In this document: positions 8,694-17,489 of the stretch, one piece after another
Position numbering within the stretch: the stretch's first letter is position 1
Layout of the letters: each line of letters starts with the position of its first letter
Assembly (NCBI RefSeq): GCF_002982075.1
Contig: NZ_PUEJ01000016.1
Coordinates: forward strand, 55,878 to 119,877
Length of the DNA: 64,000 bases
Origin: Labrys okinawensis
GTDB lineage: Bacteria; Pseudomonadota; Alphaproteobacteria; Rhizobiales; Labraceae
Direction: 5' to 3'
Translations under genes and position numbers: made by a program
Notes under the pieces: model-generated
Told to the model about the DNA's origin: nothing
Database searches by the model: none
Seen by the model: only the letters and a program-made list of their open reading frames with translations

Positions 8694-8790
8694 TCATTTG
8701 TCATAGCCGGGCTTGCCCCGCTATCCAGAAGCCCCCGCCCACCTGCCAGGCGGCTGGATTGCCGGACCAGGTCCGGCAATGACAAAGCCC
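8694..8790. repeat. gccgggc/gcccggc-type palindrome pair
   Basis: tttgtcatagccgggcttg ... gaccaggtccggcaatgaca, an inverted pair directly after the 105-bp repeat. Bases 8581-8898 contain only these two repeats and the upstream region of the next gene. Confidence 0.7.
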
Positions 8791-8898
8791 GTGCACATTC
8801 GCCCGATGCCCAAGTGATCGGCACCCGCCGAACACCGGGCACGGTAACCCGGCAAGAACGCACTTGCCGCGCAGGCCAAACTCCTGTTTGGTCCGCCC

Positions 8899-9813
8899 AT
8901 GCCAGACCCACGAAATTCCGCTTCCCAGACCCTGCCGCAACTGCTGGTGACGCCCGGCTTCGCCGATTATCGCCTGGTCGATTGCGGTGAAGGCCGCAAG
9001 CTCGAACGCTTCGGCAAGCTCCTCGTCGACCGCCCCGAGCCGCAGGCCATGGGCCGGCGCCTGAAACCCGAGGCCTGGGACAAGGCCGACGCCGTCTTCC
9101 TCGGCATGAATGCCGAGGATGAGGGTTCGGACGGGCGCTGGAAATTCGCCCGCCGGGCGGTCGAGACCTTCCCGGTCTCCTATCGCGGCGTCGCCTTCCA
9201 TGGCCGCTTCACGCCCTTCCGCCATCTCGGCTTCTTTCCCGAGCAGGCGCCGCATTGGGATTACATGATCGAGGCGCTGAACGCCCTGAAACGGCCCGCC
9301 CGCGTGCTCAACCTGTTCGGCTATACCGGCGTCGCCTCCCTGCTGGCGGCCAAGCATGGCGCGCAGGTCACCCATGTCGACGCCTCCAAGAAATCGATCG
9401 GCTTCGCGCGCGAGAACCAGGCCCTGGCCGGCCTCGCCGACGCGCCGATCCGCTGGATCGTCGATGACGCCATGAAGTTCACCGCGCGCGAGCAGCGCCG
9501 CGGCTCACACTATGACGTCGTGCTGCTCGATCCGCCCAAATATGGCCGCGGCCCCGGCGGCGAGGTGTGGGATCTGTTCCGCGACCTGCCCAAGATGCTC
9601 GACCTCTGCCGGGCCGTGCTCACCAACAAGCCGGCCTTCGTGATCGTCACCGCCTATGCCATCCGCGCCTCCTTCGTGGCGGTGCACGAGCTCACCCGCG
9701 AAGTGTTCGGCGATCTCGGCGGCGACATCACCTCCGGCGAACTCGTCGTCTCCGAAGAAGGCTCGGGGCGCCTGCTCTCCACTTCGCTCTATTCGCGCTG
9801 GAGTGCCGCATGA
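8899..9813 (+). CDS. Class I SAM-dependent rRNA methyltransferase (RlmI-like)
   Basis: 304 residues. Motif I is VLNLFGYTGVASLLAAKHGA, followed by THVDASKKSIGFARENQ and the catalytic-loop motif LLDPPKYGRGPGG, as in RlmI/RlmK-type large-subunit rRNA cytosine or guanine methyltransferases. The N-terminal PUA domain of RlmI is absent; residues 1-90 instead hold a short substrate-binding part (YRLVDCGEGRKLERFG). The gene sits just upstream of a second RNA methyltransferase gene in the same orientation. Target nucleotide not determined. Confidence 0.85.
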   Translation: MPDPRNSASQTLPQLLVTPGFADYRLVDCGEGRKLERFGKLLVDRPEPQAMGRRLKPEAWDKADAVFLGMNAEDEGSDGRWKFARRAVETFPVSYRGVAFHGRFTPFRHLGFFPEQAPHWDYMIEALNALKRPARVLNLFGYTGVASLLAAKHGAQVTHVDASKKSIGFARENQALAGLADAPIRWIVDDAMKFTAREQRRGSHYDVVLLDPPKYGRGPGGEVWDLFRDLPKMLDLCRAVLTNKPAFVIVTAYAIRASFVAVHELTREVFGDLGGDITSGELVVSEEGSGRLLSTSLYSRWSAA

Positions 9814-9910
9814 GGCCGAAAGCTTCTACCAATCCGCGGCGGCCTGTCATCCCCGGCGAGGCCGCAGGCAGAGGGAAGGGGATGATGGTTCCCTTCGAAA
9901 GGACGCCGGC

Positions 9911-10765
9911 ATGAAGCCCCGCTTTCAACGCCCCCGCCCGGCAGCGCCTGCCGCGCCCGTCTCCCGCGTCGTGACCAGCCTGACCAATCCGCTGATCAAG
10001 GACATCCGCGCGCTCGAGATGCGCAAGGTCCGCCAGGAGGCCGGCCTCTTCATCGCCGAAGGGCTGAAGCTGGTGGCCGACGCCATCGAGGCCGGCTGGC
10101 CGATCCGTATCCTGGTGCATCGCTCGGGTGAAGAAAAACCGATGCTCACCCGCGCCATCAGGGCCACCCGGCAGGCCGGCGGTGAGGTGCTGGAGGTCAC
10201 CGGCGAGATCCTGGAAAAACTGTCTCGCCGCGACAATCCGCAGACGGTGATCGGCGTCTTCGAGCAGCGCCTGGAGAAGATCGACAGCGTCAAGATCGCG
10301 CGCGATCAGATCTGGATCGGGCTCGACCGGGTGCGCGATCCCGGCAATCTCGGCACGATCATCCGCACCGCCGACGCCGTCGGCGCCGAGGGCATCGTGC
10401 TGATCGGCGACACCACCGATCCCTTCGGCATCGAGGCCGTCAGGGCCACCATGGGTTCGATCTTCAATGTCCGCCTGGCGACGGCAACACCGCAGGCCTT
10501 CCTCGCCTGGCGCAAGGGCTTCGAGGGCCTCGTGGTCGGCACGCATCTGTCCGGCAGGCATGATTATCGCGAGGTCGCCTATGCCGGCCGCCCCTGCCTC
10601 CTGCTGATGGGCAATGAACAGCAGGGCCTGCCCGACGACCTCGCCGCCGCCTGCAGCCACCTCGTCAAGATCCCGATGCGCGGCCAGGCCGATTCGCTCA
10701 ACCTGGCCGTGGCGACCGGCGTGATGCTGTTCGAGATCGCGCGCGGGCAGCTGAAGCTGGGGTGA
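9911..10765 (+). CDS. TrmH/SpoU family RNA 2'-O-methyltransferase
   Basis: 284 residues from ATG 9911, preceded by GAAAGGA. The short N-terminal substrate-binding domain includes NPLIKDIRAL and LFIAEGLKLV. The SPOUT catalytic domain shows DRVRDPGNLGTIIRTADA (motif 1), LLMGNEQQGLP (motif 2) and IPMRGQADSLNLAVA (motif 3), with the catalytic Asn and Arg present. It resembles RlmB and tRNA/rRNA methyltransferases of the 'SpoU_sub_bind' group. A hairpin of gtcatcccc/ggggatga type lies between it and the preceding methyltransferase. RNA target unknown. Confidence 0.88.
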   Translation: MKPRFQRPRPAAPAAPVSRVVTSLTNPLIKDIRALEMRKVRQEAGLFIAEGLKLVADAIEAGWPIRILVHRSGEEKPMLTRAIRATRQAGGEVLEVTGEILEKLSRRDNPQTVIGVFEQRLEKIDSVKIARDQIWIGLDRVRDPGNLGTIIRTADAVGAEGIVLIGDTTDPFGIEAVRATMGSIFNVRLATATPQAFLAWRKGFEGLVVGTHLSGRHDYREVAYAGRPCLLLMGNEQQGLPDDLAAACSHLVKIPMRGQADSLNLAVATGVMLFEIARGQLKLG

Positions 10766-10775
10766 GACAGCGTTC

Positions 10776-11774
10776 ATGATCGCCAGGCTGCTCACCGTCG
10801 CCGGCCGTCTCGTCCTGGTGCTGGCAGCTGCCCTCATCGCTCTATGGGGCACGCTGGCGCTGTGGTATCGCCTGCCTCTCGGCGAGTTTGGCCGCTATGC
10901 CGTGGCGGCCCTGTGGCTCATCCTCGCCTTCCTGGCCCTGGCCGGCCTCCTTGCGGCACGCTGGCGGCTTGCCCTTCCCTTCGTCCTCGCCGCCGCCGCC
11001 CTGCTGATCTGGTGGTCCACCATCCAGCCGACCGGCAAGGGCGAGTGGGCGCCCGACGTGGCGCGCCAGTTCACCGCCAGCGTGGAAGGCTCCATGGCGA
11101 GGCTTACCAATGTGCGTGATTTCGAGTGGCGCTCCGACACCGATTTCACGCCGCGCTGGGACGATCGCAGCTACGATCTCGACACCATCACCGGCGTCGA
11201 CCTGTTCGCCTCCTATTGGGCCGGCCCCGCCATCGCCCACACCATGCTGAGCTTCGGCTTTGCGGATGGACGCCACCTCGTCTTCTCGGTCGAGATCAGG
11301 CGCCGGAAGGGCGAGGTCTATTCGGCGATCTCCGGCTTCTTCAAGCAGAACGAACTGGTGGTCATCGCCGCCGACGAGCGCGACGTCATCCGCGTGCGTT
11401 CCAATGTCAGGGCCGAGGATGTCCAGCTTTTCCGGCTGCGCATCGGTCCGGTCCAGGCCAGGGAGCTGTTCCTCTATCTTGTTTCGGAAGCCAACGCCCT
11501 TGCCGCCCAACCCCGCTTCTACAACACGGCGACCACCAACTGCACCACGGTGCCGTTCCACCTCGCCCGGAAACTCGATCCCGGCCTGCCGGTGGACTGG
11601 CGCGTGCTCCTCAGCGGCTACCTGCCCGATTATCTCTATGACATCGGCGCCCTCAGCCATCAGGTGCCGCTCAGCGAGCTGCGCCAGCGCGGCCGCATCG
11701 ACGCGCGCGCCAAGGCCGCCGACAACAGCCCCGACTTTTCCACGCTCATTCGCGTAGACGTCCCGCGGCCTTAG
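10776..11774 (+). CDS. DUF4105 (Lnb N-terminal periplasmic domain) membrane protein
   Basis: 332 residues, 10 bp after the SpoU gene. Three hydrophobic segments (about 5-28, 40-60 and 66-85) are followed by a periplasmic DUF4105 domain. It has WDDRSYDL near the start, an SFGFADGRHL block and the conserved NTATTNCTTVPF, whose Cys is the presumed nucleophile. The Lnb family includes lipoprotein N-acyl transferase-like proteins of other bacteria, but DUF4105 members are mostly uncharacterised. It converges on the methyltransferase/Mur-ligase cluster with a 9-bp gap. Confidence 0.8.
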   Translation: MIARLLTVAGRLVLVLAAALIALWGTLALWYRLPLGEFGRYAVAALWLILAFLALAGLLAARWRLALPFVLAAAALLIWWSTIQPTGKGEWAPDVARQFTASVEGSMARLTNVRDFEWRSDTDFTPRWDDRSYDLDTITGVDLFASYWAGPAIAHTMLSFGFADGRHLVFSVEIRRRKGEVYSAISGFFKQNELVVIAADERDVIRVRSNVRAEDVQLFRLRIGPVQARELFLYLVSEANALAAQPRFYNTATTNCTTVPFHLARKLDPGLPVDWRVLLSGYLPDYLYDIGALSHQVPLSELRQRGRIDARAKAADNSPDFSTLIRVDVPRP

Positions 11775-11783
11775 TTTCGCTTC

Positions 11784-12452
11784 CTATTTCAGCGTCCACA
11801 CGCTGGTTTTCTTGATCTCCAGATCCTCGAGATCGCGCGAGACCGGCACCTGATAGGTCGCCAGCAGGCTCAGTTCGTCCTTGGGCAGATAGGTCCGGCC
11901 GGGATCGCCCACCAGGATGGCGGCGCCGCGCTCGCGCCAACCCTTGAGCCAGGCCAGCACTTCCGCCGAGATCTCGCGATCGTAGAAGATGTCGCCCGCC
12001 AGGACGACGTCGACGGGACAATCGAAGCAGCCGAGCATGTTCTCGCCCGAGGGCTCGATCGCCACGCCGTTGAGATCGGCGTTGAGCCGGATAGCCTCCA
12101 CGGCGAAGGCGTCGATATCGGCGGCAAGGACCTGCGCCGCTCCCGCCTTCATGGCCGCGATCGCCACCAGGCCCGATCCCGAGGCGAAGTCGAGCACGCG
12201 GCGGCCGGCGACATGCTCGGGATGGTCGAGGATATAGCGCGCCAGGGCCTGGCCGCCGGCCCAGGCGAAGGCCCAGAAGGGCGGCGGCAATCCCATCTCA
12301 CCGAGTTCTTCCTCGGTCTTGAGCCAGAGCGGCGTGACCTCGTCGGCGAGATAAAGGCTGATCTCCGGCGCATGCGGCACCGGCAGCGGGCGCGTATTGG
12401 CGGCGATGAAGGCTCTGCGGTCTCCAATCGTATCTTTACGATTGCCGATCAC
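11784..12452 (-). CDS. METTL20-like protein-lysine methyltransferase
   Basis: 222 residues. Its GTG start overlaps the TGA of the upstream Mur-ligase gene (GTGA, 12449-12452), so the two are translationally coupled. WLKTEEELGEMGLPPPFWAF and AGGQALARYILDHP resemble the METTL20/ETFB-lysine methyltransferase group known from Agrobacterium and mitochondria, which methylates ETF-beta and ribosomal L7/L12. SAM motif: VLDFASGSGLVAIAAMKAG; then AADIDAFAVEAIRLN and VVLAGDIFYD. An automated pipeline may call it PrmA or nicotinamide N-methyltransferase-like. Substrate assignment is by similarity only. Confidence 0.75.
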   Translation of the reverse strand: MIGNRKDTIGDRRAFIAANTRPLPVPHAPEISLYLADEVTPLWLKTEEELGEMGLPPPFWAFAWAGGQALARYILDHPEHVAGRRVLDFASGSGLVAIAAMKAGAAQVLAADIDAFAVEAIRLNADLNGVAIEPSGENMLGCFDCPVDVVLAGDIFYDREISAEVLAWLKGWRERGAAILVGDPGRTYLPKDELSLLATYQVPVSRDLEDLEIKKTSVWTLK

Positions 12453-14071
12453 AGGCGCAACTGGCGCTCATAGAGGTCGGGCAGATCGTTTTCGAGCAGC
12501 ACGACGTCCCCGGCCTTCAGATTGCCGCCCATCCAGGCCTGCGCCGCAGCGAAGCTGGCGCATTCCACCACCTGGCCGTCGGGTTTCGCCGCCTTGTAGG
12601 CGTCGATGAAATCGCGGATGCGATCGGGCGCCACGGCCAGCAGGATGTCGACGGTCTCGCCGGCCTTGGTGCCGATCTTGCGGTGCTCCTCGGCATGGGC
12701 GGCGCCGAGTTCGACCATGCCCGGCGTCACCAGGATGCGCCGACCCTCGCCCGAGACCAGCAGGGGCAGGATCTCCAGGGCCGAGGCAAAACCCGCCGGA
12801 TTGGAATTATAGGCATCGTCGACGATGACGGTGCCGTCGGCCTGGCGCTTCACCTCGAGGCGATGGCTGATCTGCGGCGTCGAGCGCATGGCGATCTCGG
12901 CCGTCTCGGCGTCGATGCCCATGGCCAGCGCCGTGACGAAGGCAATCGCCATGTTGCTGCCGTGATGCAGGCCGTAGAGCGGGGCGGAGAGCTGGTAGTC
13001 CTTGCCGAGATAGGTGAGCGAAACCTTGAGCCCGTCCTTTTCCTGCGTGACGGCGTTGATGCGGGCCTCGCTGCCCTCGCCATTGCCGACCAGCACCATC
13101 GAGGCGCGGTGGGCATCGGTGAAGTCGCGGGCGTCCTTGAAGGCGAGCACGGCATCGTTGATGATCGCCTTGCCTCCCCGCGCGATCGCCGCGGTCGGCA
13201 ACTCGAACTTGGTCTTGGCCACGGTATCGAGCGACTTGAAGCGCTCGTAATGCGCCGCGCCGACCGCCGTCACCACCGCGATGTCGGGCGGGGCGAGACG
13301 GCAGAGGCGTTCGATCGAACCCGGCCCATAGGCGCCCATCTCCACCACGAAATGGCGGTGATAGGGTTCCAGGCGCTCGCGCACGATGCGGGCGATGCCC
13401 ATCGGCGTGTTGACCGAGCCGGGCGTGATCAGCGCCGAGCCGGCGCTTTCGAGCAGGTGGCCGAGGATGTGCTTGGTCGAGGTCTTGCCATAGGAGCCGG
13501 TGACGCCGACGACCACCGGGGACAGGCGCTTTAGCTTCTCATGCGCCTCGTTCCAGAAGCCCTGCTGGATGCGGTTCTCGCCGGGCTGCAGGATCATCAC
13601 CGCCGCGACCAGGGCGAAGGGGATCAGCTGGATCAAGAGCACGACCCAGACCGGCGCCACGCCGAAGCCCAACCCGATCAGGCCGATCACCAGCACGAGG
13701 GCGAAGGCGACGCGCAGGATGCGGGTGGCGCGCTGCGTCATCGCCAGCTTCTTCTTGCCGGTCTGGCGCGGATCGCGCTCCCGCCGCGCCACCACCAGCA
13801 GGATCACCGCGATGAACAGCGCGAGCACCGCTGCCGGTGAGGGATAGAGCTTGGCCATCACCGACAGGAGGACGATGGCGAGGCTCGCCTTGGTGTCGAC
13901 CACCACATTGTAGAAGAGCCAGTGCAGGAAGCGCCTGCCGTCATATTCCTCCTGCTGGAAGATATGCAGATAGGTCAGGAAGCGCTTCCAGGCGAAGGGG
14001 ATGAAGGCAGCCAGCACCAGGGCGGCCGCGAGATACGGCGAGTTCAGCACGGGGGCTAGTGTTTCAAGCAT
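12449..14071 (-). CDS. Membrane-anchored Mur ligase family protein (MurF-like)
   Basis: 540 residues. The first 170 residues contain about four to five hydrophobic segments (AALVLAAFIPFAW, ASLAIVLLSVMAKL, AAVLALFIAVILLVV, ALVLVIGLIGLGFGVAPVW), unlike soluble MurF. The rest is a Mur-ligase core: P-loop VVVGVTGSYGKTSTKHIL, NTPMGIARIV, EMGAYGPGSIERLCRL, AHYERF, KAIINDA and DDAYNSNPAGFASAL. It should form an amide bond with ATP at the inner face of the membrane, but the substrate is unknown. Housekeeping murF normally sits in the dcw cluster, so this is a paralogue. Coupled to the methyltransferase downstream; an inverted repeat separates it from the hydrolase gene. Confidence 0.82.
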   Translation of the reverse strand: MLETLAPVLNSPYLAAALVLAAFIPFAWKRFLTYLHIFQQEEYDGRRFLHWLFYNVVVDTKASLAIVLLSVMAKLYPSPAAVLALFIAVILLVVARRERDPRQTGKKKLAMTQRATRILRVAFALVLVIGLIGLGFGVAPVWVVLLIQLIPFALVAAVMILQPGENRIQQGFWNEAHEKLKRLSPVVVGVTGSYGKTSTKHILGHLLESAGSALITPGSVNTPMGIARIVRERLEPYHRHFVVEMGAYGPGSIERLCRLAPPDIAVVTAVGAAHYERFKSLDTVAKTKFELPTAAIARGGKAIINDAVLAFKDARDFTDAHRASMVLVGNGEGSEARINAVTQEKDGLKVSLTYLGKDYQLSAPLYGLHHGSNMAIAFVTALAMGIDAETAEIAMRSTPQISHRLEVKRQADGTVIVDDAYNSNPAGFASALEILPLLVSGEGRRILVTPGMVELGAAHAEEHRKIGTKAGETVDILLAVAPDRIRDFIDAYKAAKPDGQVVECASFAAAQAWMGGNLKAGDVVLLENDLPDLYERQLRL

Positions 14072-14140
14072 AGGGTTGGACGCGATCCGGCAAAGAGGGA
14101 CAGGCGGGGCGATTGTATGGAAGAGCGCGACGCCGGCTCC

Positions 14141-14299
14141 CCCCTCGCCCCGCTTGCGGGGAGAGGGTAAGGGTGAGGGGCAGCGCGACCTTCTCCACTA
14201 TGAATCGGATGGTGTTGCCATGCAGTGGCGAAGCGCTTCGATAACCATAATTTGTGCAGCCCCTCACCCTTACCCTCTCCCCGCAAGCGGGGCGAGGGG
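14141..14299. repeat. 41-bp perfect inverted repeat between Mur ligase and hydrolase genes
   Basis: Arms 14141-14181 and 14259-14299 are exact reverse complements (cccctcgccccgcttgcggg...), separated by 77 nt. Similar shorter pairs of the ccctcaccctnaccctctcc type occur near 23980-24080, 27790-27940 and 47461-47524. Bases 14072-14362 contain no gene. Confidence 0.9.
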
Positions 14300-14362
14300 A
14301 CATCGACCTCGCAGCTGCTCCGGTTAGGCTCTCGTCTCGCACAGCCCTTTCCAGCCACGCTT

Positions 14363-15160
14363 TCACCCCTCCCCCTCCAGGAGTTTGGCAACCGTATGGG
14401 CGATCTGGGGACCGCCATCGGAGAGAACGGTGTAGTGGTCGAGGCCCGGCAGGATGCTGACGCTGGCGCCCGGGATGAGCCGGCCCATGCGTTCGCTCAT
14501 TTCCGGCGGGGCCTGGTCGTCGAGGGCGCCGCAGATGATGCGGACGGGAATGCGGATCGCCTTGATATCCTGGCTCTGGTCCTCGCCGATCACCTTGACG
14601 AAAACAGGGCGCATGGCGCCGGCATTGCGGTAGTCGGCCGAACCGAACCTGGCCTTGCGGGCCGAGACATCGACGCCGACTTTTTCGAGAAGCTTGAGCG
14701 CCTTGAAGGCGCGCACGCGCAGGAAGATCTTCAGCCGGGTCATCAGGCTGCGGATGGGCTTGAGGCCGTGCGAGCCCACCAGCACCATGCCGTCGAGGAT
14801 ATCGGGATGGCGGGTTGCCAGGCGCAGGCCGACGCGCCCGCCGAAGGAGTGCCCCACCCAGATGCGCCGGCCGCGCGGCAGGGTCCCGAGCCATTCGGCG
14901 ACGGCATCGGCATAGTCGGCCGTATCCCAGATGCCGGCATGGCCGGTCTCGGGCGGCACCGGGCTCTGGCCGAAACCGGGAAAATCGATCAGGGTATGAT
15001 GGGCTGCCCGCTCCAGCGAGCCGGCCAGGGCCTGGAAGGCGCGATGATCCTGCCCCCAGCCATGCGCCCAGATGACGTGCGGAACCCCGACCTCGAGCGG
15101 CTTGCCCAGTGAGACGATGGCGTGGGGCGCATCCTTGGCTTTGAAGGTGGAGAAGTTCAA
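14363..15160 (-). CDS. Alpha/beta hydrolase
   Basis: 265 residues if it starts at TTG 15160, whose TTGA overlaps the TGA stop of the dipeptidase gene and is preceded by GGAAGGA. The frame is open to a GTG at 15196, but the overlap favours the TTG. Features of the fold: HVIWAHGWGQDHRAF (oxyanion region), nucleophile Ser in VGHSFGGRVGLRLA, acid in CGALDDQAPPE, His in PGLDHYTVL. Substrate unknown. Translational coupling with a VanX-type peptidase and neighbourhood with a Mur ligase suggest a cell-envelope or peptide-derived substrate (inference). Confidence 0.82.
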   Translation of the reverse strand: MNFSTFKAKDAPHAIVSLGKPLEVGVPHVIWAHGWGQDHRAFQALAGSLERAAHHTLIDFPGFGQSPVPPETGHAGIWDTADYADAVAEWLGTLPRGRRIWVGHSFGGRVGLRLATRHPDILDGMVLVGSHGLKPIRSLMTRLKIFLRVRAFKALKLLEKVGVDVSARKARFGSADYRNAGAMRPVFVKVIGEDQSQDIKAIRIPVRIICGALDDQAPPEMSERMGRLIPGASVSILPGLDHYTVLSDGGPQIAHTVAKLLEGEG

Positions 15161-15966
15161 GGCAGTCCTTCCGGCAGATCCGTGGTTCCATACCACGCAG
15201 CTTGGGGGGCACCGGCCTGGCCTTCATCCTGCAAGGTCAGGATATGGGCCTGCGTTCCCCAATCGAAGTGCCAGAATTCGTACGCATAGTTGGTAAAGCC
15301 CACGTTAACCATCGCATTCACCAGAATGCGGCGGTTGACCAGGCGCGTATCGTCGGCGGCGATCTCGCCCCGCTGCAGCAGGCGCTCATAGTGATCGGTA
15401 TAGGAGCGCTCATGGGCCTCGTCGAAACCGGCGCCGTGGTCGAGCATGGCGCCGCTGGCCGCATCCACCAGCACGACGTCGACGGAGCCGCCGGTGGAAT
15501 GGATCGGCCAGGTCGTCTCGTCCTCGCGGTCGAAGCGGCGCGGATCGGAGACGAAGGTGCGGACGATCCCCTCCTGCTCGGCGGCGGAAAGCTCGGGGCG
15601 CTCGGCCGCCACCTGCTGTTCGAAGAAGGTCCACAGGCCTGCCTGGGTCTCGATCGGCCTGTAGGCGTCGAGCACCTTGAGCCGCAGGCCGAGGTGAGCG
15701 ACGGCGGCATCGGCCTCGCGCACCAGGCGTGCCACGCTGGCGCGGGCCGCCACCGTCTTCACCGCGCCCGCGATCGGCATGAAATAGGGCGCGTTGCCGC
15801 CGTCCGTGCGGGCATACCAGGCCTCGGTGAGCAGCCCCTCCGCCGCCAGGTCGACCAGCGGCTCGTTCCAGCGCGGATCGGCGCGGTCGAAGGGAATCCA
15901 CCGGTATTCGACGGACGTGCCGTCCGGATCGGGACGGAGACGGAGAGGGGCGCGGAGGTCGGGCAT
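15157..15966 (-). CDS. D-Ala-D-Ala dipeptidase-like (VanX/DdpX family) zinc peptidase
   Basis: 269 residues from ATG 15966 (MPDLRAPLRL); an in-frame ATG eight codons upstream (15990) is an alternative. Zinc site elements of the VanX family are visible: HSTGGSVDVVLVD (SxHxxGxxxD-like, with His and Asp ligands) and YEFWHFDWG (ExxH with the catalytic Glu and third ligand). VLDAYRPIETQ corresponds to the conserved YRP loop. No signal peptide, so cytoplasmic. Predicted to cleave D,D-dipeptides. No vanR/S/H/A genes nearby, so a resistance role is not supported; recycling or a role with the Mur-ligase paralogue is more likely (inference). Confidence 0.82.
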   Translation of the reverse strand: MPDLRAPLRLRPDPDGTSVEYRWIPFDRADPRWNEPLVDLAAEGLLTEAWYARTDGGNAPYFMPIAGAVKTVAARASVARLVREADAAVAHLGLRLKVLDAYRPIETQAGLWTFFEQQVAAERPELSAAEQEGIVRTFVSDPRRFDREDETTWPIHSTGGSVDVVLVDAASGAMLDHGAGFDEAHERSYTDHYERLLQRGEIAADDTRLVNRRILVNAMVNVGFTNYAYEFWHFDWGTQAHILTLQDEGQAGAPQAAWYGTTDLPEGLP

Positions 15967-16060
15967 GGCTTGCCGATAGCAGAACGGCATGCCCAGGTCG
16001 AGGCAAAGGAAGCGATGCGGCTGGGACCGCGAACGTCCTAGCCGCGGCGCTTCCCGGAAA

Positions 16061-17392
16061 TCACAAAAACTTCGCGGCCACCTTGCCGTGCGCCTCGCGC
16101 AGCGCGCCGAGATCCACCCCCACCGGCAGGCCGTCCTCGACGCGCCACTGGCCGGCCACCATCACGCGGTCGGCGCGATGGGCGCCGCAATGGACAAGGG
16201 CGGCGATGGGATGATGGGCGCCGGAAAAACGCAATTCGTCCAGCGTGTAGAGCGCCAGGTCCGCTTCCAGGCCCGCCGCGATCGCGCCGATGTCGTCGCG
16301 GCCGAGGCAGCGGGCCGAGCCTTCGCTCGCCCAGCGCAGGCAGTCGCGCCAGGAGACGGCCTCGGCGCCATGCGAGAGGCGGTTGATCATCAAAGCGTGG
16401 CGCACGCCCTCCATCAGGTTGGAGGAATCGTTGGAGGCAGAGCCGTCGACGCCGAGGCCGACCGGGGCGCCGGCCTTTTCCAGGAGGCCGGTATGGCAGA
16501 AGCCGGAAGCGAGCACGGCGTTGGAGGTCGGGCAATGGCAGATGCCGACGCCGTGGCGGCCCAATGTGGTGCAGTCGTCGGCCGTGAAATGGATGCCGTG
16601 GGCAAGCCAGGTGCGCGGGGTCATCCAGCCCACCTCGTCGAGGAGCTCGATCGGCCGGCACTTGTAGGTGGCGAGGCAGAAATCGTCCTCGTCATGGGTT
16701 TCGGCCAGATGGGTGTGCAGGCGGCAGTCGAAGCGTTCGGCGAGATCGGCCGTCTTGCGCATCAGGCTCCTGGTCACCGAGAAGGGCGAGCAGGGCGAGA
16801 AGGCGATGCGCGTCATCGCGCCCGGCCTGGTGTCGTGATAGGCGCTCGCCACCCGTTCGCAATCGGCCAGGATGGTGTCCTCGTCCTGTACGACGGAATC
16901 GGGCGGCAGGCCGCCATCCTTCTGCGACAGGTTCATCGATCCGCGCGACACCGTCATGCGGATGCCGAGCCTGCGGGCTTCCTCGACTTCGATGTCGACG
17001 GCGTTTTCGAGTCCCTCCGGGAAGACGTAGTGATGATCGGCCGCCGTGGTGCAGCCGGACATCAGGAGCTCGACCAGCGCCAGGCGCACCGACAGGCGGA
17101 AGCTGTCGGGATCGAGGCGCGACCAGATCGGATAGAGCGTCTTCAGCCAGGGAAACAGCGGCTGGTCGCAGGCATCGGGATGGGCGCGGGTGAGCGTCTG
17201 GTAGAAATGATGATGGGTGTTGACCAGGCCCGGCAGCACGACATGCCTGGACGCATCGAAGACCTTGTCGACGGGCGAGGCCGGCTCGCGCCCGGCCGGC
17301 ACCAGCTCGACGATGCGGCTGCCCTCGACGACGATGCCGCGCTCGGCGCCCTCGGCGAGAATGGCGAGCGGATCCTTCAGCCACAGGCGCAT
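16061..17392 (-). CDS. 8-oxoguanine deaminase (amidohydrolase family)
   Basis: 443 residues from ATG 17392, which follows GAGGAAACCTC; the frame extends upstream to 17455. Metal ligands of subtype III amidohydrolases are visible: NTHHHFYQTLTRA (HxH), HTHLAETHDED (third His with catalytic Glu), WLAHGIHF (fourth) and GLGVDGSASND (Asp). The HHHFYQTLTRA and CGCTTAADHHYVFP-like region (SGCTTAADHHYVFP) is characteristic of 8-oxoguanine deaminases, which convert 8-oxoguanine to urate. Related guanine/atrazine-type deaminases are alternatives. Cytoplasmic purine salvage/detoxification. Confidence 0.85.
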   Translation of the reverse strand: MRLWLKDPLAILAEGAERGIVVEGSRIVELVPAGREPASPVDKVFDASRHVVLPGLVNTHHHFYQTLTRAHPDACDQPLFPWLKTLYPIWSRLDPDSFRLSVRLALVELLMSGCTTAADHHYVFPEGLENAVDIEVEEARRLGIRMTVSRGSMNLSQKDGGLPPDSVVQDEDTILADCERVASAYHDTRPGAMTRIAFSPCSPFSVTRSLMRKTADLAERFDCRLHTHLAETHDEDDFCLATYKCRPIELLDEVGWMTPRTWLAHGIHFTADDCTTLGRHGVGICHCPTSNAVLASGFCHTGLLEKAGAPVGLGVDGSASNDSSNLMEGVRHALMINRLSHGAEAVSWRDCLRWASEGSARCLGRDDIGAIAAGLEADLALYTLDELRFSGAHHPIAALVHCGAHRADRVMVAGQWRVEDGLPVGVDLGALREAHGKVAAKFL

Positions 17393-17489
17393 GAGGTTTC
17401 CTCGGATGCTGAGATCGATTGCGCGCATAAGAGCGCGCCCGGCAGGCGAGGCCAAGCGGTATTAAATTGGAAGATGTTTCGCGCAGATC

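Noticed and set aside
15157..15966. Vancomycin-resistance locus
   Set aside because: Only a VanX-like peptidase is present; no ligase/dehydrogenase pair of the vanHA type or two-component system nearby.
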